A stretch of 64,000 bases of DNA from contig JAMPIT010000174.1 in the NCBI GenBank assembly GCA_026261815.1, positions 7,750,001 to 7,814,000 of the forward strand, read 5' to 3'. Below the pieces are notes generated by a model. That model worked only from the letters and a program-made list of their open reading frames with translations. It searched no databases and was not told where the DNA came from. Shown here piece after piece: positions 25,374 through 38,304 of this stretch. Both the position numbers and the translations under genes were made by a program. The DNA is from Monarcha castaneiventris obscurior (Eukaryota; Chordata; Aves; Passeriformes; Monarchidae). Each line of letters begins with the position of its first letter. Within the stretch, counting starts at the first letter, position 1.

Positions 25374-28190
25374 TACATTTCAGTCCATCCCAATAAGGGC
25401 ACAAATGGGTGATATTTTAAGAGTGGTGATAAAATCTAATTGTCTTCTCTAGCTTCAAGCTCTAGGACCCTGTATGAGCCATCTGGAGGCCCAGAGAGGT
25501 GTGTGTATGCCAGCTGAGGGTCTTGCAGGGAGAAGAGTCCCCTCCTTGCTCTTTCTCACTTTCCAGCAGGATAGTCATGTCAGGAACCAGCACTGGCATT
25601 CAGTCCTAAAGCCTGGTTGGTGCATTTCCAAAATGCCTTGCAGCACAATGAACCCCTTGCTTGTCTGTCCTCACTGAAACTGTTCTCAGAGCAGAGGGGA
25701 CAGCAGGGCATTGCAGGGGTGACCACATCGGCCCCCATCTGTCCTGGGCAGAATGGGCAGCTCGGGGCACTGAGCCAGGCTGACACAACTCCAGTGGGCA
25801 CTGCCTTCCTCTGGGGAATCATTCAAGAGAACAACCTGTGCTCTCATCCTGAGCGAGTTTTCTACCCGAAACTCAATACTTTTTTTTTCACTAAAATATG
25901 TATCCTCACCCCATTTTCTCTCTCTCTTCATCTTCCAGAGATAAACAAGTTTTTTTTTTCCTCAGTGAAGCACCAACATCCTTCAAAATGCCTATTTGAG
26001 AGCTTCACCCTCACTTAGCTGGTGAGTTCAGCTGTGCAGGCTGTGGGTGTCAGTCCTGCAGCCTGGACTAGAAATGCTGTGCTATGTCTCTGCCTTTGCA
26101 TCCAGCAAATGGTTCCCAGTATATTTAGAATATTCAGTCTATGGTGGGATTGAAGTCAACAGGCTTACAAGGCTCAAAATAAGGTCGGTATGATGTCACC
26201 TGCAGCAAAACAATGATCCCCACCTTCTTTGAAGCTTATTGTAGCTACTTTTTACTCCCTTAAATTGTCAGTCTCATAGCAAGAGGCTGGCAAAAATTAA
26301 CTCCCACACTTGGGTTTGCAACAGGAAGGTGAGTGTGTCATGCAATGATGTTTCAGGCTTTCATCAATTCATCTATGACAAAATGCATCTCTTTAGAGAG
26401 AGGAGATCTAGGCTGGAAAAAAATGAGAATGCTGACATTCTATCCTGGTACTTCCAGAGTTTTTAAGCGTGGAGAGTCCTTTACGCAGCGTTTAAAGAAA
26501 TTGTCAAATCTTCATATACTTACTATGGAAGAGCGAAAGTGTGAACAGTGTTAGCAGTGGTGGAGCAGCCCTGGGAGACAAAAGATATGTGGACTGAGCC
26601 TGAACTTGCAATGCCTTCTGTTAACCCAGATCCCCTGTCTGGGACCCTTGAGTATTCAGCCGTTAGAGGGAGTAACTTTCCTCCAGCTCCTGAATGGTTC
26701 CCAAACAGTAATCTCAGCTGACAAGCAGCAGATCATGGATGCGCAGCAGGCAATTCACTGGTCTCATGATGATACAGTAAGAAATTTAAGATGCTGCTCT
26801 TCTCCCAGCCCATGCTCATTCCATCAAGACTCTACACATATTTTCTTCCTGTGACTTTCCAGGGAAAGCAACTGCTGTAGCAGTTGAGTTACAAGGGACA
26901 AAGCTGTTTCTTGGGAAATAAACTCCTTAATGTGTGGTTAAGCACAGAAATATGTCCTGATTTATTAATTTGTTTGTTTGTTTTTAAGGATGTAGAGAGG
27001 GGTAAGAAATGGTAAAACTAACGTGTTTTCAAAAGGATGTAGAATGAGTTATTTGATGGAAAATTGAAAGATGTGATTGCACTCTGTGATGAACATCTAC
27101 AAGTTTGGCCCTGGTATAATCCATTGACTTTTTTATAATTATCCTAATTAAATAGTCAAAAGTGAGGTGCAAATTAGACACAAAGACCACATTCACAGGC
27201 AATTAAAACATAGAATTCTGGCTTGTAGAGATAAACATTTAAATCAGCTGATTTAACAACTATTTAAAAAACCCTTGCTAACTTGAAAAATAAAGAAATC
27301 AATAAAGACATCAGGATTAAATATTTGGAATTGCCAAACAGAGAACTGGAAATTAATGACAATTACAAAAAAATCCAAACCCAAATCCCAAAGGTTTTCT
27401 CAGAAAAACACCTTCTAGAGCAACTACTCCACAGTAAAGTAGAGGAAAGCAGAACTTATGAAGACATTAATCAAGGTATGAGTGAAAAGAAAATGAGATG
27501 CTTCAGGGCACAAAAATGACAAGAAGCATATCTGTGGCAATAGGGGATGATGGAAATCATACAGAGGGAAATATAACAAAGTATACATGAGGAAAGGATG
27601 CAAGCACTGCGGAACACCTACTCTGACAATACAGTCTTCTGCTCTCACTAAAAGCAAAAATCAATAAACTCTGTGTAGGAAGAAAAGCTTATTAAATCAT
27701 TGACTGTCCAAGTAGATGTTCCTGTTAGCAAACACATTTCTCTGTGTGATGGATGGACACCAGGGTCAAGAGGTCATTCACTGAAGTGATCAGGCTTCAT
27801 AAAACCCAGATTTGCAAACAGCTGGGGCAGCGGAGGCTCAGTGCAGTTACTGCTGTCAGGTGATTTCCATGTGCTGCAACACCGCAAGTTCGTTTTCAGA
27901 TCAGTGAGAGGGTTTCAATCAAGGGGGAAGTGGGAGGCACTCGCACAGCCCTGGCCCTGGGCACGCTCCACCTGTGCATGCCCATGACTGGCCACACAGC
28001 AGTGCCTGCCCCTGGAGCAGCCACGGGGCTCTGCTCTGGATCCCCAGCGCTGTGCTTCACCCCCTCGCCCTGCTTGCCCAACATGGAGCCTGGTGGTGCA
28101 AGTGGGATGAAACCGTAACGTCGTAACTCCTCGTGGGGACACATGTCCTACCCCATCATCAGCAAAGGACTCCTGAACCCAAGACCAAGG
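25374..28190. other. Non-coding stretch, no gene recognised
   Basis: No exon is recognised. The interval 27120-27660 is A-rich and holds a lysine-rich 78-codon open frame (27283-27519 plus) that reflects base composition more than a protein. Short T runs occur near 25879-25889 and 25952-25960. Confidence 0.6.
26969..26985. repeat. TTTG tetranucleotide microsatellite
   Basis: Three TTTG units ending in T5. Confidence 0.85.
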
Positions 28191-28266
28191 GTTTGGCTTG
28201 GAAGGGACCTTCAAAGATCACCTAGTTTGAGCCCAGTGCCATGGGCAGGGACATGGGGTTGCTGAA
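28191..28266 (-). mobile_element. Short CR1 3' fragment
   Basis: The block 'gtttggcttggaagggaccttcaaagatcacctagtttgagcccagtgccatgggcagggacat' (28191-28254) matches the reverse complement of CR1 just inside the tail. The octamer tail itself and the rest of the element are missing. Confidence 0.78.
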
Positions 28267-31200
28267 GGTCACCCTACATTTGGCACATACCAAAGCAACA
28301 ATAAAATGCCTCCTTTGAAGCTATCCTGTGTTTCTTTCACTGTCTGGCAGCAAGCTGTATCTTGATCCAGTTTGATCTCTCCCTGTTGGCTATTTATATT
28401 ACTGGTGGGTCTCTCATTGCAGTAGCATCAGTCCATTTTTTCCTTATGCCCCCTGCCCCATCCCTACACCCTCTCACCCTCAGCATTACTGACCCCTTTG
28501 TGCAAGGTGAAACCCACAGAGCTCACTCAGTCCCCTGTTGAGAGAGAGAGGCAAAGGAAAGGAGCTTGCAAGGGACTGTAAACTTCAGGAATGTGCATTT
28601 CATCCATAACTGTGCATCTGAGCAGACAAGCCTGGGCCACAAAGAAACCATGGTCCTACAAGACCAGGTCACAAACCCAATGCCCAATTTCCTTTCTTCT
28701 ATGGCACCTTCTTCTGACCTGAGGTGACAGGACTGTACTTTAAGGGACCTCAAACATACTTCCAGGTACACTGCAGGGCTCCATGCAGAGTGGGCTGGAT
28801 TTTGGTGAAGGTGTGAGACCTGGAGATGACAGCAATAGAAAAGTCACAGGCCCTTTCATAGTTCCCCTCCTTCTCAGAGTTTCCTCTTCCTCCACTAAGA
28901 TTTCTGTTCCAACCAATGCAAAACATTTGCATTTCATTAAGTATTTCTTCCTTTAAATGATTCCTTATTATGACTTTCTTTTTGGGTTAGGTATTTCTTT
29001 AATTTTTATGCATACTAATTATTTTTTTTCTTTTGGAGGGAAGATGGGCATGCCCTGGAGCTTGTGGATGCTCATTTTAGACCAAGGAAGGAGCCTTTGA
29101 GGACAGGCTGCAAGTGTCCATAAGTCCCCACAGCCCTAATACTGTGTGTTTACTACTGTGGATTGGGATCCACCCAATTTGACCTTGATGAGCCGACTGT
29201 TTTCCTGGCTTTTTTTAGAGTTTCAGGCTGGAGAAAGTACAAAGGGTTTTTTTTTTCCCTTTTCCTGGAATACAAAGTGCTGTATCAGGCTGGTGAACAC
29301 TTGGGGCTACTTCTGCTTCAATTCAGTCTGAAGAATGACAGGGGATCGAAATAAGCACTGGCCCGTTGGTATTAAAAATTTATTTTGAGATGTTTTCTCC
29401 ATCCCAAATTCATGACAAGAAAATCTTGTTGTTTGTTTCTTGCAAATGGTGGAGAATTTTCACGTTACAGTGCATGTTCTCCAAAATGTAAACATATCAG
29501 AATAAAATCAAAATGATTACGTACATTAATAATAGAATACACACATAAAGAGAACCTTGAGGTGTCTATAAACGTTCTGCACATTATTCTAGATTGCTGA
29601 TAGCTTTTGTATGTGAATATATTCAAAACAAGAAAAAAAATTTGAACTAAACTGAAATGTAAATATTTTTGTCTGGAAAAGAAAAATAATTTGTGTCAAT
29701 AAATCACTCATGATTTGTGAATACTCTTTGTTTTACACCATCAACAATAATCTTTCTATCTGCAAGGAATGAATTTCTAACCTTAAGTAGCTAACTTACT
29801 GTCTAACCTTATTGTAGCTGACACTATTCAAATAAGTCAGAGATCAGCAAAACTCTATCTCAATTTATAATTTTTTCCTCTAATAGAAAGGAAAGCTTGA
29901 TTTTATTTTACTGTGCTCACACAGCATCATCCCCTTGATATCATGTTTATTTAGCAAGAGAAATGAAAGTTTAAATTATTTTCTTCTGGAAAAAATGTAT
30001 TTGCAGAAAAGAGAAAATCACAAGTACTTGTAACATGGCTGGCAGGAGCCAACTATGAGGAAAAAATGTTGCCACTTACTATTTTTCTATTTCTTCTGCA
30101 TTTTTGGTCATGTTTAGAAGCAATGCTATCTATGATCCATGTGACACACTTACGGAACCCTGAAAACCTGTGAAAAGCAGAAGGTCAGTGGTGGGCTGTC
30201 TCCTGTGCCAGGCAGCCACGCCAGTGTGAGCTGTTTGATGTTGTGATCCCTTGCTCAAGCACCCAGTTTCTGTGGGAGCATTCAGCCTTTTGGGGCTTTT
30301 GACAGGAGCCACCTACTGAGAAAACACATCACATCCAGTGGAGTGGCTGGGAACCTTGTCTGAGGTAACCTGCAGAAACCAAGCTAAGTGCCAGACATGC
30401 AGTTTGAGGACCTAGTTTGCCAAATTTAGTTGTGTAACCAAGGTGTACAAAATTTATCTACAAGTTACTCAGATACAAAACTATTTGTGCCCTGACAAAG
30501 GTTAAATGAATTACGTCTGTATGGAACTGCTTTCATTAGTAGGTCAAATATATCATGGGGGCATTTTATATGAAATTTGATTGATGTGATGCCAAGGAGG
30601 AAGTCTGCCTTGTAAAGTTACAGGAGGCTTAACCATTCAGACTTCTCTCTGGTCTAGTTATAGATATGGAATATTTAGTGGAATATTAATGGCACAATCT
30701 AAACCTTGAAGAAATTTTACTGGGGTTCTCAGGAACTAAAAAGGGCAATAATCTGGTTTTAATGCAATCAGTGCAATCCCACAGATGGAACTAGTCTGGT
30801 TGTAGCCTGGGTTAATCACTGCCACCTATGCAGAGTGAAGGACTACAGTAGGCCAGTGAGAAGGCCAGAAAGAAGTTCTTCAGACATTTTCTTTGCAGGA
30901 ATACTGTATGAAAATAGTTTGAACTATCAATCCCAGAATGACAGATTAATCTAATTTTGGGGGAAAAGCAGAAGTGACACTGAGGGATGAACGGTGGCAG
31001 GAGGGGCTGAGAGCAGCCATGGAGCTGGTGTTAATCCTATTGCTGCATCTAAGCTGAGAAAGGACCTCATCCTCCAGCTCTGATGACTCAGCAGAGGGCA
31101 GATATTTAAGGAAAGGTCTGACTCTGTTTACTTAAAAAATTGGCTGTGGGAATTTATTCTGCATGAGGGATGCAGAACCGAGCCCTTGGTAATGGCTGCA

Positions 31201-32528
31201 AGGTGTTACAGCTCCCCTGCTCCCTCTCCTGCCCCTGGAAAATCCCACAGCTAACAGGAATTCCCAAACAAAGTGCTGCATTTCTCATTTGAAGACCTGC
31301 CTGTTGAAACTTTTAATTTTTCAATTTTCTTTGGAGCAATATATTATCAGATGTATTTGAAGCCTAATTTAACTTGGTTTCCATATGTCATTATGTTTAT
31401 GAAACGTCTTTCTTTCAGTGAGGCAGATACAACCACAAGATCTTGCTCTTTGGCTTAATTTCCAAGTAACTGTCACATTACTTTTTCAAAATCCAGGCCA
31501 GCCTGCCAAACATACTTTATTATTTACAGTTTTCAATGCCTATTGCCTTGCCTGAAAGGCTAACTGTTTTCTTTAGCTCATTGTGAGCCCTGTAAGGGAA
31601 AAGACTGAAAACTGCAAGGGTCAAGAAGAGTTTCAGATTAAGCTTTATGTTGTGCTGTTATTTAAGTAAACAAAGGTAAATTCCAGCAGGAGGGATGAAT
31701 TTATATTGCAATACAGTATGTATTGACTGTGGTGAGGAAGAGCTGGAATGGAAATCTTTTCCCATTGAGAGACAGACTGAGCCGGAGTGATGTGAATGTG
31801 GAGGAAGATTTACCAGAGGGTGCTGGGATGGGTAATGAACAGCAGAGACAGGAACAGCAGGAAAACACCCCTTAGCAGAGATTACTGCAGCACACAGAGC
31901 CTTTGCACACCCTGCCAGAGCAGGTTTTCATGCTGGCACCCGGGGTTATGTCTACACCAGTATATGACAGCAAACCATGTTCTTCTCTCTAGTCCTGAGG
32001 GCAAGGGGCACAGCATGGTAACTTCTATCCTTGCCTCCCCAGCCTTGCCTGAAATGTGGGCACCTAATGTGCATCTCACGAAGGACAAGTTGACTCTGCA
32101 CTCTGCTCTCAGACAAGTACTGGCTCCATCTTCCTCGCTGCAGGAGCTGGGGTACCTGACGTGTCAGCACCTGTGTGCAGGTGTCTTTGGGATGTCAGTC
32201 CCACCTGAACTGTGCTAGTGGCCACGCTGTTGCAGAAGAGACAGCCTGGGGATGCAAGGCAAAGCCAAATAAAGAGATGTCTATATCACAGCTACCTGAT
32301 AAAGTGACTGCAGCTTGTGATCAAGGATTTACGAGGATAGCTGTGGCCTATTTGCTACTTAGTGAGGCTTGCAGCAGTGGTTGGTGCAATGATGTAGGCA
32401 TCATTCATCTGTATTTTTCAGCCTCTAGATGCATTTATTTATGGATACATTTAGCCTGTGCTACTCCTTCTCTATTGCTATGCCTGATACTAACCTGAAG
32501 CTACCTCTGGCTGTTCTGCATGGAGTTC

Positions 32529-32556
32529 GCTTGCATCTCTGAGCAGAGATGCAAGC
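32529..32556. repeat. Perfect inverted repeat, 13-nt arms, 2-nt loop
   Basis: Arm GCTTGCATCTCTG (32529-32541), loop AG, arm CAGAGATGCAAGC (32544-32556). Past one mismatch the pairing resumes for two more bases on each side (32526-32527 with 32558-32559). Confidence 0.95.
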
Positions 32557-34424
32557 AAATAGGGAGAGAAGCAGAACTGACCCTGCTGGATGTGTGAAGT
32601 GCTGGCCAAGAGGGATAGAGCTATAATGAGCTTGATGGTCTGATGTTCCTGAAACCAGTGTATGGGCTCCATGTCCATACCATGTTAGATACTGCTGTCT
32701 CAGCCTTGCCTGAACTTGTGGGGGATGTACCTTAGTGACTGTGAGAAAAATACAGTGTCTTCTGAAGCTTGTTAAAATGTAGTTGAATGGTGGGAAATGA
32801 GGAGGAAAAAGGAGCAGCTTTTTGAACAGAGCAGTCCTGCTGTTCAGGAAAGTGAAAAGTAAAGCCCAGAACGGAATGGAACATGCATACAGGGAAACAC
32901 CGACACATATTTAAAAATAACCATATGGAATGAATGGAGAATGAAACTACAAAATGAACCACAAACAGAACGAATTTACATGAAGCTGAACAAAACCATG
33001 GAAGTTAGACTCACTATCTTTATCTTGTGTGAAAATTTTATTGTGCCTTTAGGACAAAAAAGAGCTTGAAAGGATTATATATATCTCATGAAACACATCT
33101 ACTGAGCTTCTAATGGTTATGCTGCGGGTACAAGACATTGCTTATCAAAGCCTAAATAATGTTCTCACTTTCACATATAAACAGGAACCATAAAGTCTGG
33201 GAGTGGGACTTCCCAAAGCAGGCTCATGCCAGAAGAATATCTACTCATTCACTGCTGACAAGACTGGGAACTTATGACATTCTACATCAATTATGCTGCT
33301 GATCTGCTGTTAATCTCTACACAAATCCTGTCACTGCATTAATATCCCTTCGTGAATAGACAGAAATAAAACAAGATACAGACAAAAATACCAAATAATT
33401 TATTGTTTTCTATGCATTGTGATCATAATGAGACTGTTCCTTAGCAAGGTTTGGCATAAATGAGCTGGTCACATCCCCTTTCACTCTGAAAATGTCCCAG
33501 GACTTCCCAGATGAGTTTAGTGCTTACAGAAAGTATTACATTGACGGCCTTGAAAAACTAAGTCTTTGTTTCAAAGAGCAGAAGCACATCCTTCCACACA
33601 GAAGTAGAAACAGATTTATCTACAATTTCCCACCAATAGGCTGCCTGATGTCCTCTGGAAAATGGGATTTTCCATGCGACATGCAGCTGTGCCTGTTGTT
33701 TCTAGCAGAATGTCCTTGTGTCTTCATAAGGCCTTCCACAACTGAGCCAGGTGGCAGCTGTGGTCCTGTTGGGCACCCAGACACGGCAGGACAGAGTGGA
33801 TACACACACACAGCTGTGCTCCTGCTCTGCTGTCTGAAAGCCCCCAGCACCCTGCCCTGCTTAGCCTGACTGCCCCCCAGCCCAGCCTCGCCTCTGTCTC
33901 CCCCATTGCCCCTGGTGGCACTAAACCCCAGAGGCTCTCTGTTTTGTGACCAGACCTCTCGGTATAGCCCTGCTCTGTACCTCCCCTGTACACATTCACA
34001 ACCATCCTACTTGGTTCCAGCCAATGAGAGACAGGGCTGGATTCAATCCAGTGAATCAGGAGCCTGACTCACCATTAATAACCATCTTTCCCCTATCCTC
34101 AAAGTACCAGCACCAGATCCTGGCTATAAATCTTTTGCTATAGAGCAACCATGCTAGAAGGTGTTAGGAAATTCTGCTCCAGGTACATGGAGCACAAAAT
34201 GGTTATTTTTAACATTTGCCTGTGATGTTCCACATTCCCATTCATCTGAGAATGAAAGAGCACCAAGGTGTTTCTCACAAGACCCAGTAGGGTATCCTCA
34301 CATGTACTTGGCTTTTCTGCTACCCCTTGATGGTTTTTTTTGTTAGTCAGTTGCCCCAGTGGGTTTAAAAATAATTTAATTTATCCAAATGCATTCACAA
34401 AATTTCTGTAATGGTTTTTAATTG

Positions 34425-34485
34425 TGTAATTAGTGTAAAGACATATAATCATGTAATTAGGCTGTGTAATTACAACATGTAATAA
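34425..34485. promoter_or_regulatory. Cluster of TGTAATTA motifs (candidate homeodomain sites)
   Basis: TGTAATTA occurs at 34425-34432, 34452-34459 and 34465-34472, with TGTAATAA at 34478-34485, all in the same orientation within 61 bp. TAATTA is the core bound by many homeodomain proteins. The surroundings are AT-rich, which raises chance matches, and no function can be shown here. Confidence 0.35.
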
Positions 34486-36817
34486 TATTGTAGTGCCATT
34501 ATGCACCTTTTTTAAACATAGGGGAAAAAAACCCAACATGCATAGAACTCCAACATCGTAACTGTGAGTCCCAGAGTGTCTGTACGTATTTTCTTATGTA
34601 TATTCTTGTGCAATCATGGAAGTTTAAAAACAGGAATATATGCTGTTATAAGACTGCCAAGCAGACAGCAATTATTTTTGGAAATCAACTCCATTAAATT
34701 GTGTGGTGCCAACATGAAATGGTTGTGTGCAGGTGGCCATGTCTAAAGGCAGGTGTTGAGGAAAGATGAGGGAATTTAGCTGAAGACATGATTATAAAGC
34801 ACACTTAATTCCTTCATGGATGCCCTTATTGCAAAGAATAATGGTGCTATTATCATGTAGCCTGAGTCTCCTTTTCTCATGGTGGAATCGGATGCAGGAC
34901 TGATTCAGCTCTCACTTCAGGTCAGTGAAAAAGCTCCCAGGAGGTTTGGCACAGTAGGCTCACCCCGCTGTGTGAAAGGCTCTAGGGATCCACGTACCCA
35001 TGGAAAATTGGTGCCTTATTCTGCTCCCCCTTGTCCATGCTCTAGTAAAATCAGCCTTACTTTCAATGGTGTAATGCACTTGGATTCATGCACTTCTCTA
35101 AGACAGAGCAATGTGTTTCAAAAAGAAAGAGTTTTTTGGTGTTAAGTTTCATCAGCTCCCGAGTGGACCAGACCATCTGTTCCATCATGCTGAAAAGTGT
35201 TTTACAATTTACAGAACTAAAGTACAATGGGATTAATAGTTAGTAATTACTGACTCGCTTTGAGGAGCTCAGGTGAATGTCTCCAACGTTCATCTACATT
35301 TTGCTCATTTTAAGAAAAGGATGGTAAATCCCCAAATGAGGCAGATGTTGCAGGTTTCTGTACGCGACATCCTTCACCCCCAGCTGCGAAAACAATACTG
35401 TACGTGTCACTGGTTTTGTACAGAATTAATGAACAGTTTGAAAAACATATCACATCCTCAGTAGTTGATGGACGTGTTAATAATGTCTTATTTAGTTTTT
35501 GCAGAAGCATGACCCAGTTTCATTCACACATTGGCATTGCAGTTAACTACAGTGAATGCAACATTTAATGCAAGCAGGTGCCAGTGTTGGAAGGTTTCTG
35601 TACATTTACCTGAATGGAAACCCCCTTCTAATCTCAGATGAAATAGCACAATGGGCTAATACTTCCTTTACGATGTGTACCGATCACTTCAGGATGCACC
35701 AGTCTTTTCAAATGGTCTGAGAAATGTTTAAGGTCGGCAAGCAGCCATGTCAACCTTGTTGCCACCACCAAGATGGTTGTGTGAGTCTCCCTGCCTCCTC
35801 TCCCTCCCAAACATGCCTTGTGTTGTGCAGTAACAGCCTGGGTGCCCCAGAGCTGCGGGTCACTTCTGATGTCATCTGATGACTGCCACTATGGGAACAT
35901 ATCCGCTTTTTTTTCTGCTGCGAGCTCTGACATGCAACTCAGCAGCCATGAGGAGGAGGATGGAGCCTGCACCCAGGGGCAGAGGCTTGAGGAGGGGAAG
36001 GCATCTGGACCTCCTTCATTTGGTGGTGATGATCTTTTGGATCAGCTGCTATGCCATACATATCATTAGTAGAGTATCCAAAGCACCCTACTGTGCCACA
36101 ACACAGTAATTGCTAATGGAGGCTATATATTCTAATGGAGACTAAAGGTGTGTATATGAAAGATAAATAGACTTACAATAAATCCCTATTCCAGTTCAAT
36201 TACTAGAATGAAAATCTTAATTTTGTCTCTCTACTGTTAGGAAAAAGCTGCTTCCTCTCTCCTCAAAGTGAAAATAATAGTAGTTCAGACCAAAAGCCAT
36301 GCTGCAATGTATTAAAAATGATCAGTTTCTAACCATTTCATATTTTTTGTAACTTCATGTGGTGTGTTTTTCTTCTTCCTGATCAAATATCTGAAACTTT
36401 TGGCAAAAGGAGAAAAAGAAAAATCAAAGATTTCTTTCTAACATGGTGAACAGAAAACCCCTGCAGTATGTGCAACTATTTTGGTTGGTCTTTCTCTTCC
36501 TTGGAATTTGCTGTGAGTTAAATGATCACTGATATGAACGCTTGCAAACAAAGACTGAGATATCAAAGCAACAGCATGAGTTTTATTTGTGTGTATCTTG
36601 GTGAATGGTTCTTACTGCAGATCTCCAGCAGTTCAGCCAGAACGACTGCTACAGCAGCTGAACTTTCTCATAGCAATCACTCGACACGCACAGTCCTGCT
36701 CAACCCTCTGATCGATGAGACACATTTTCCCTGTGCCGGACAGATCCAGGGGCTGCTGCTTGCATAGGTGGAAAAGGAAAAGCCTTGAGCTGACCAGAGT
36801 GCAGAGGAGCCTGGCAG

Positions 36818-36846
36818 GGCATTAATGAGTGCATGGCATTAATGAG
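36818..36846. repeat. Short tandem duplication, 17-bp period
   Basis: GGCATTAATGAG occurs at 36818-36829 and 36835-36846, separated by TGCAT. It looks like a small local duplication. Confidence 0.8.
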
Positions 36847-37997
36847 CTCCAGCCCTCAGCCGTGGATGGATCCTGCCTGGCAGACAGAGCATGGCAGCCT
36901 CCTGCAGAGCTACTCAGCACCAGGAAGGACACACTGTCCCACTAGCACCTGACCTGTGCCTTATACAGACACACCTCACCCCTGTGTTTGCCAGAGGAAC
37001 ACTGGAAAATTTGGGATTTACAGCCACACTGCGCAGACATGGCACCTGCAATTCTCGGCCTTGTCCTTCTGAGCAGGACAAGATTTGTGCTGTTCCCTCT
37101 TTGTTCTCTCTCTTATGTTGTTTGAACAAAACAGCAACTCCTTTCAACTTCCTCAGTTTGATCAGAGTTATTTTTAACAAATTGTTTTTTTACAATAATA
37201 TACACTTTTACTGTATCTACCTCAAGAGCAGCTCTAACCATTTCAGAAGTGTTAGCTGAGAAATCTTTACAGAAGGTGCTGGAGGCAAGCAAATAGTGCT
37301 GGTGCCTTTGCAGAACAAGCAGGAAACTGAGGCATGGAGCAGTTATGTGCTTTGTAAGTCACACAGAACTGGAAATAGCCTTTTGACTGCCCACTCCTCC
37401 TCCTCTAGCCTCAAGGCGAGGACTGGTTCCAGCCTCCTCCTGTTCTGCTTTTCGGGTGCTTTTGAGCAAATACTGTTCATTTTGAATCCAGCCAAGTGTA
37501 GTTATTTCAGCACTGAATTACTTCTCCTTTTCTGCCCCTAACTGTATTTCTTTTGATTGCAGAGAGCTAGACAAGCTCTCCACAAGGAAGACTGGTGATG
37601 CTGGGGGACACTTGGTGTTTCTTTGTCACGAAGTAACACAACTCAGAGGTCCCTGTGCAGCTGCCTGTGTCTGAAAGGGGGGGTGCAGCTGTGACAGGGG
37701 GTTAATTTTCCACTTAAGTCCAGAAATCATGCCCATTGACAGCGTTTCTTAGCTCAACCAGTACTGCAATAATGCAGCTATGAGACTGTGAAGATCTGAG
37801 CCAGGCTCTGCCCTGCATGGGCTACTGTGAGCTTTGGGATCCGTACACTGTCTTACATTAAGTGATATATACATGGTCTAAGATAAAAATACTCAAAATG
37901 CTCCTTTCCAGATGGAAATAGGGAGTTATTAAAAGAATAAAGGAAATGTCTATGCAGGTGAGAGACTGTATGGGAAAGGATGGATGTTCAATGCAAG

Positions 37998-38304
37998 ATG
38001 TATTCCCAATCAGCTTCTCCCCTGAGTCTGGCCCACTGGTTGCCCTGTTGTCCATCAAATTGCACCAGGACAGGTTTGGATTGGATATTAGGAAAAATTT
38101 CTTCATGGGAAAGGTTATCAAGCAGTGGAACAGTCTGCCCAGGGAAGTGGTTGAATCCTGAATCCCTGAAGGTATTTAAAAACCATGTAGATGTGGCACT
38201 TGGAAACAAGGTTTAATGGTGGATTTGGCAGTGCTGGGTTGGACTTGATGATCCTAGAGGTCTCCTCCAACCTAAAGAATTCTGCTGTTCTGTCATCCTA
38301 TGAA
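37998..38304 (+). mobile_element. CR1 LINE 3' end with the last part of ORF2
   Basis: The plus strand encodes the C-terminal piece of the CR1 polyprotein: RFGLDIRKNFFMGKVIKQWN, then SLPREVVES and a stop. Displaced frames follow, then the untranslated 3' end ('ttggacttgatgatcctagaggtctcctccaacc', about 38240-38273) and a degraded tail ending TCCTATGA. It is truncated at the 5' end and cannot move by itself. Confidence 0.88.

Larger units (their letters stand above)
28267..37997. other. Long non-coding stretch, no gene recognised
   Basis: About 9.7 kb without a recognisable exon or large repeat. 29370-30130 is strongly AT-rich and repeat-free. The 13-bp inverted repeat (32529-32556), the TGTAATTA cluster (34425-34485) and the small duplication at 36818-36846 lie here. 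Open frames of up to 140 codons (31796-32218 plus) have no recognisable similarity. Confidence 0.6.

Noticed and set aside
27283..27519. Lysine- and glutamate-rich 78-codon frame resembling a coiled-coil fragment
   Set aside because: The DNA is A-rich in all frames here, which produces K/E/N-rich peptides. No family could be named.
37735..37775. ALLQYWLS-stop on the minus strand, considered as the LHFPL3 terminal exon
   Set aside because: Only a loose resemblance to the expected tail, and no acceptor AG at the required phase.
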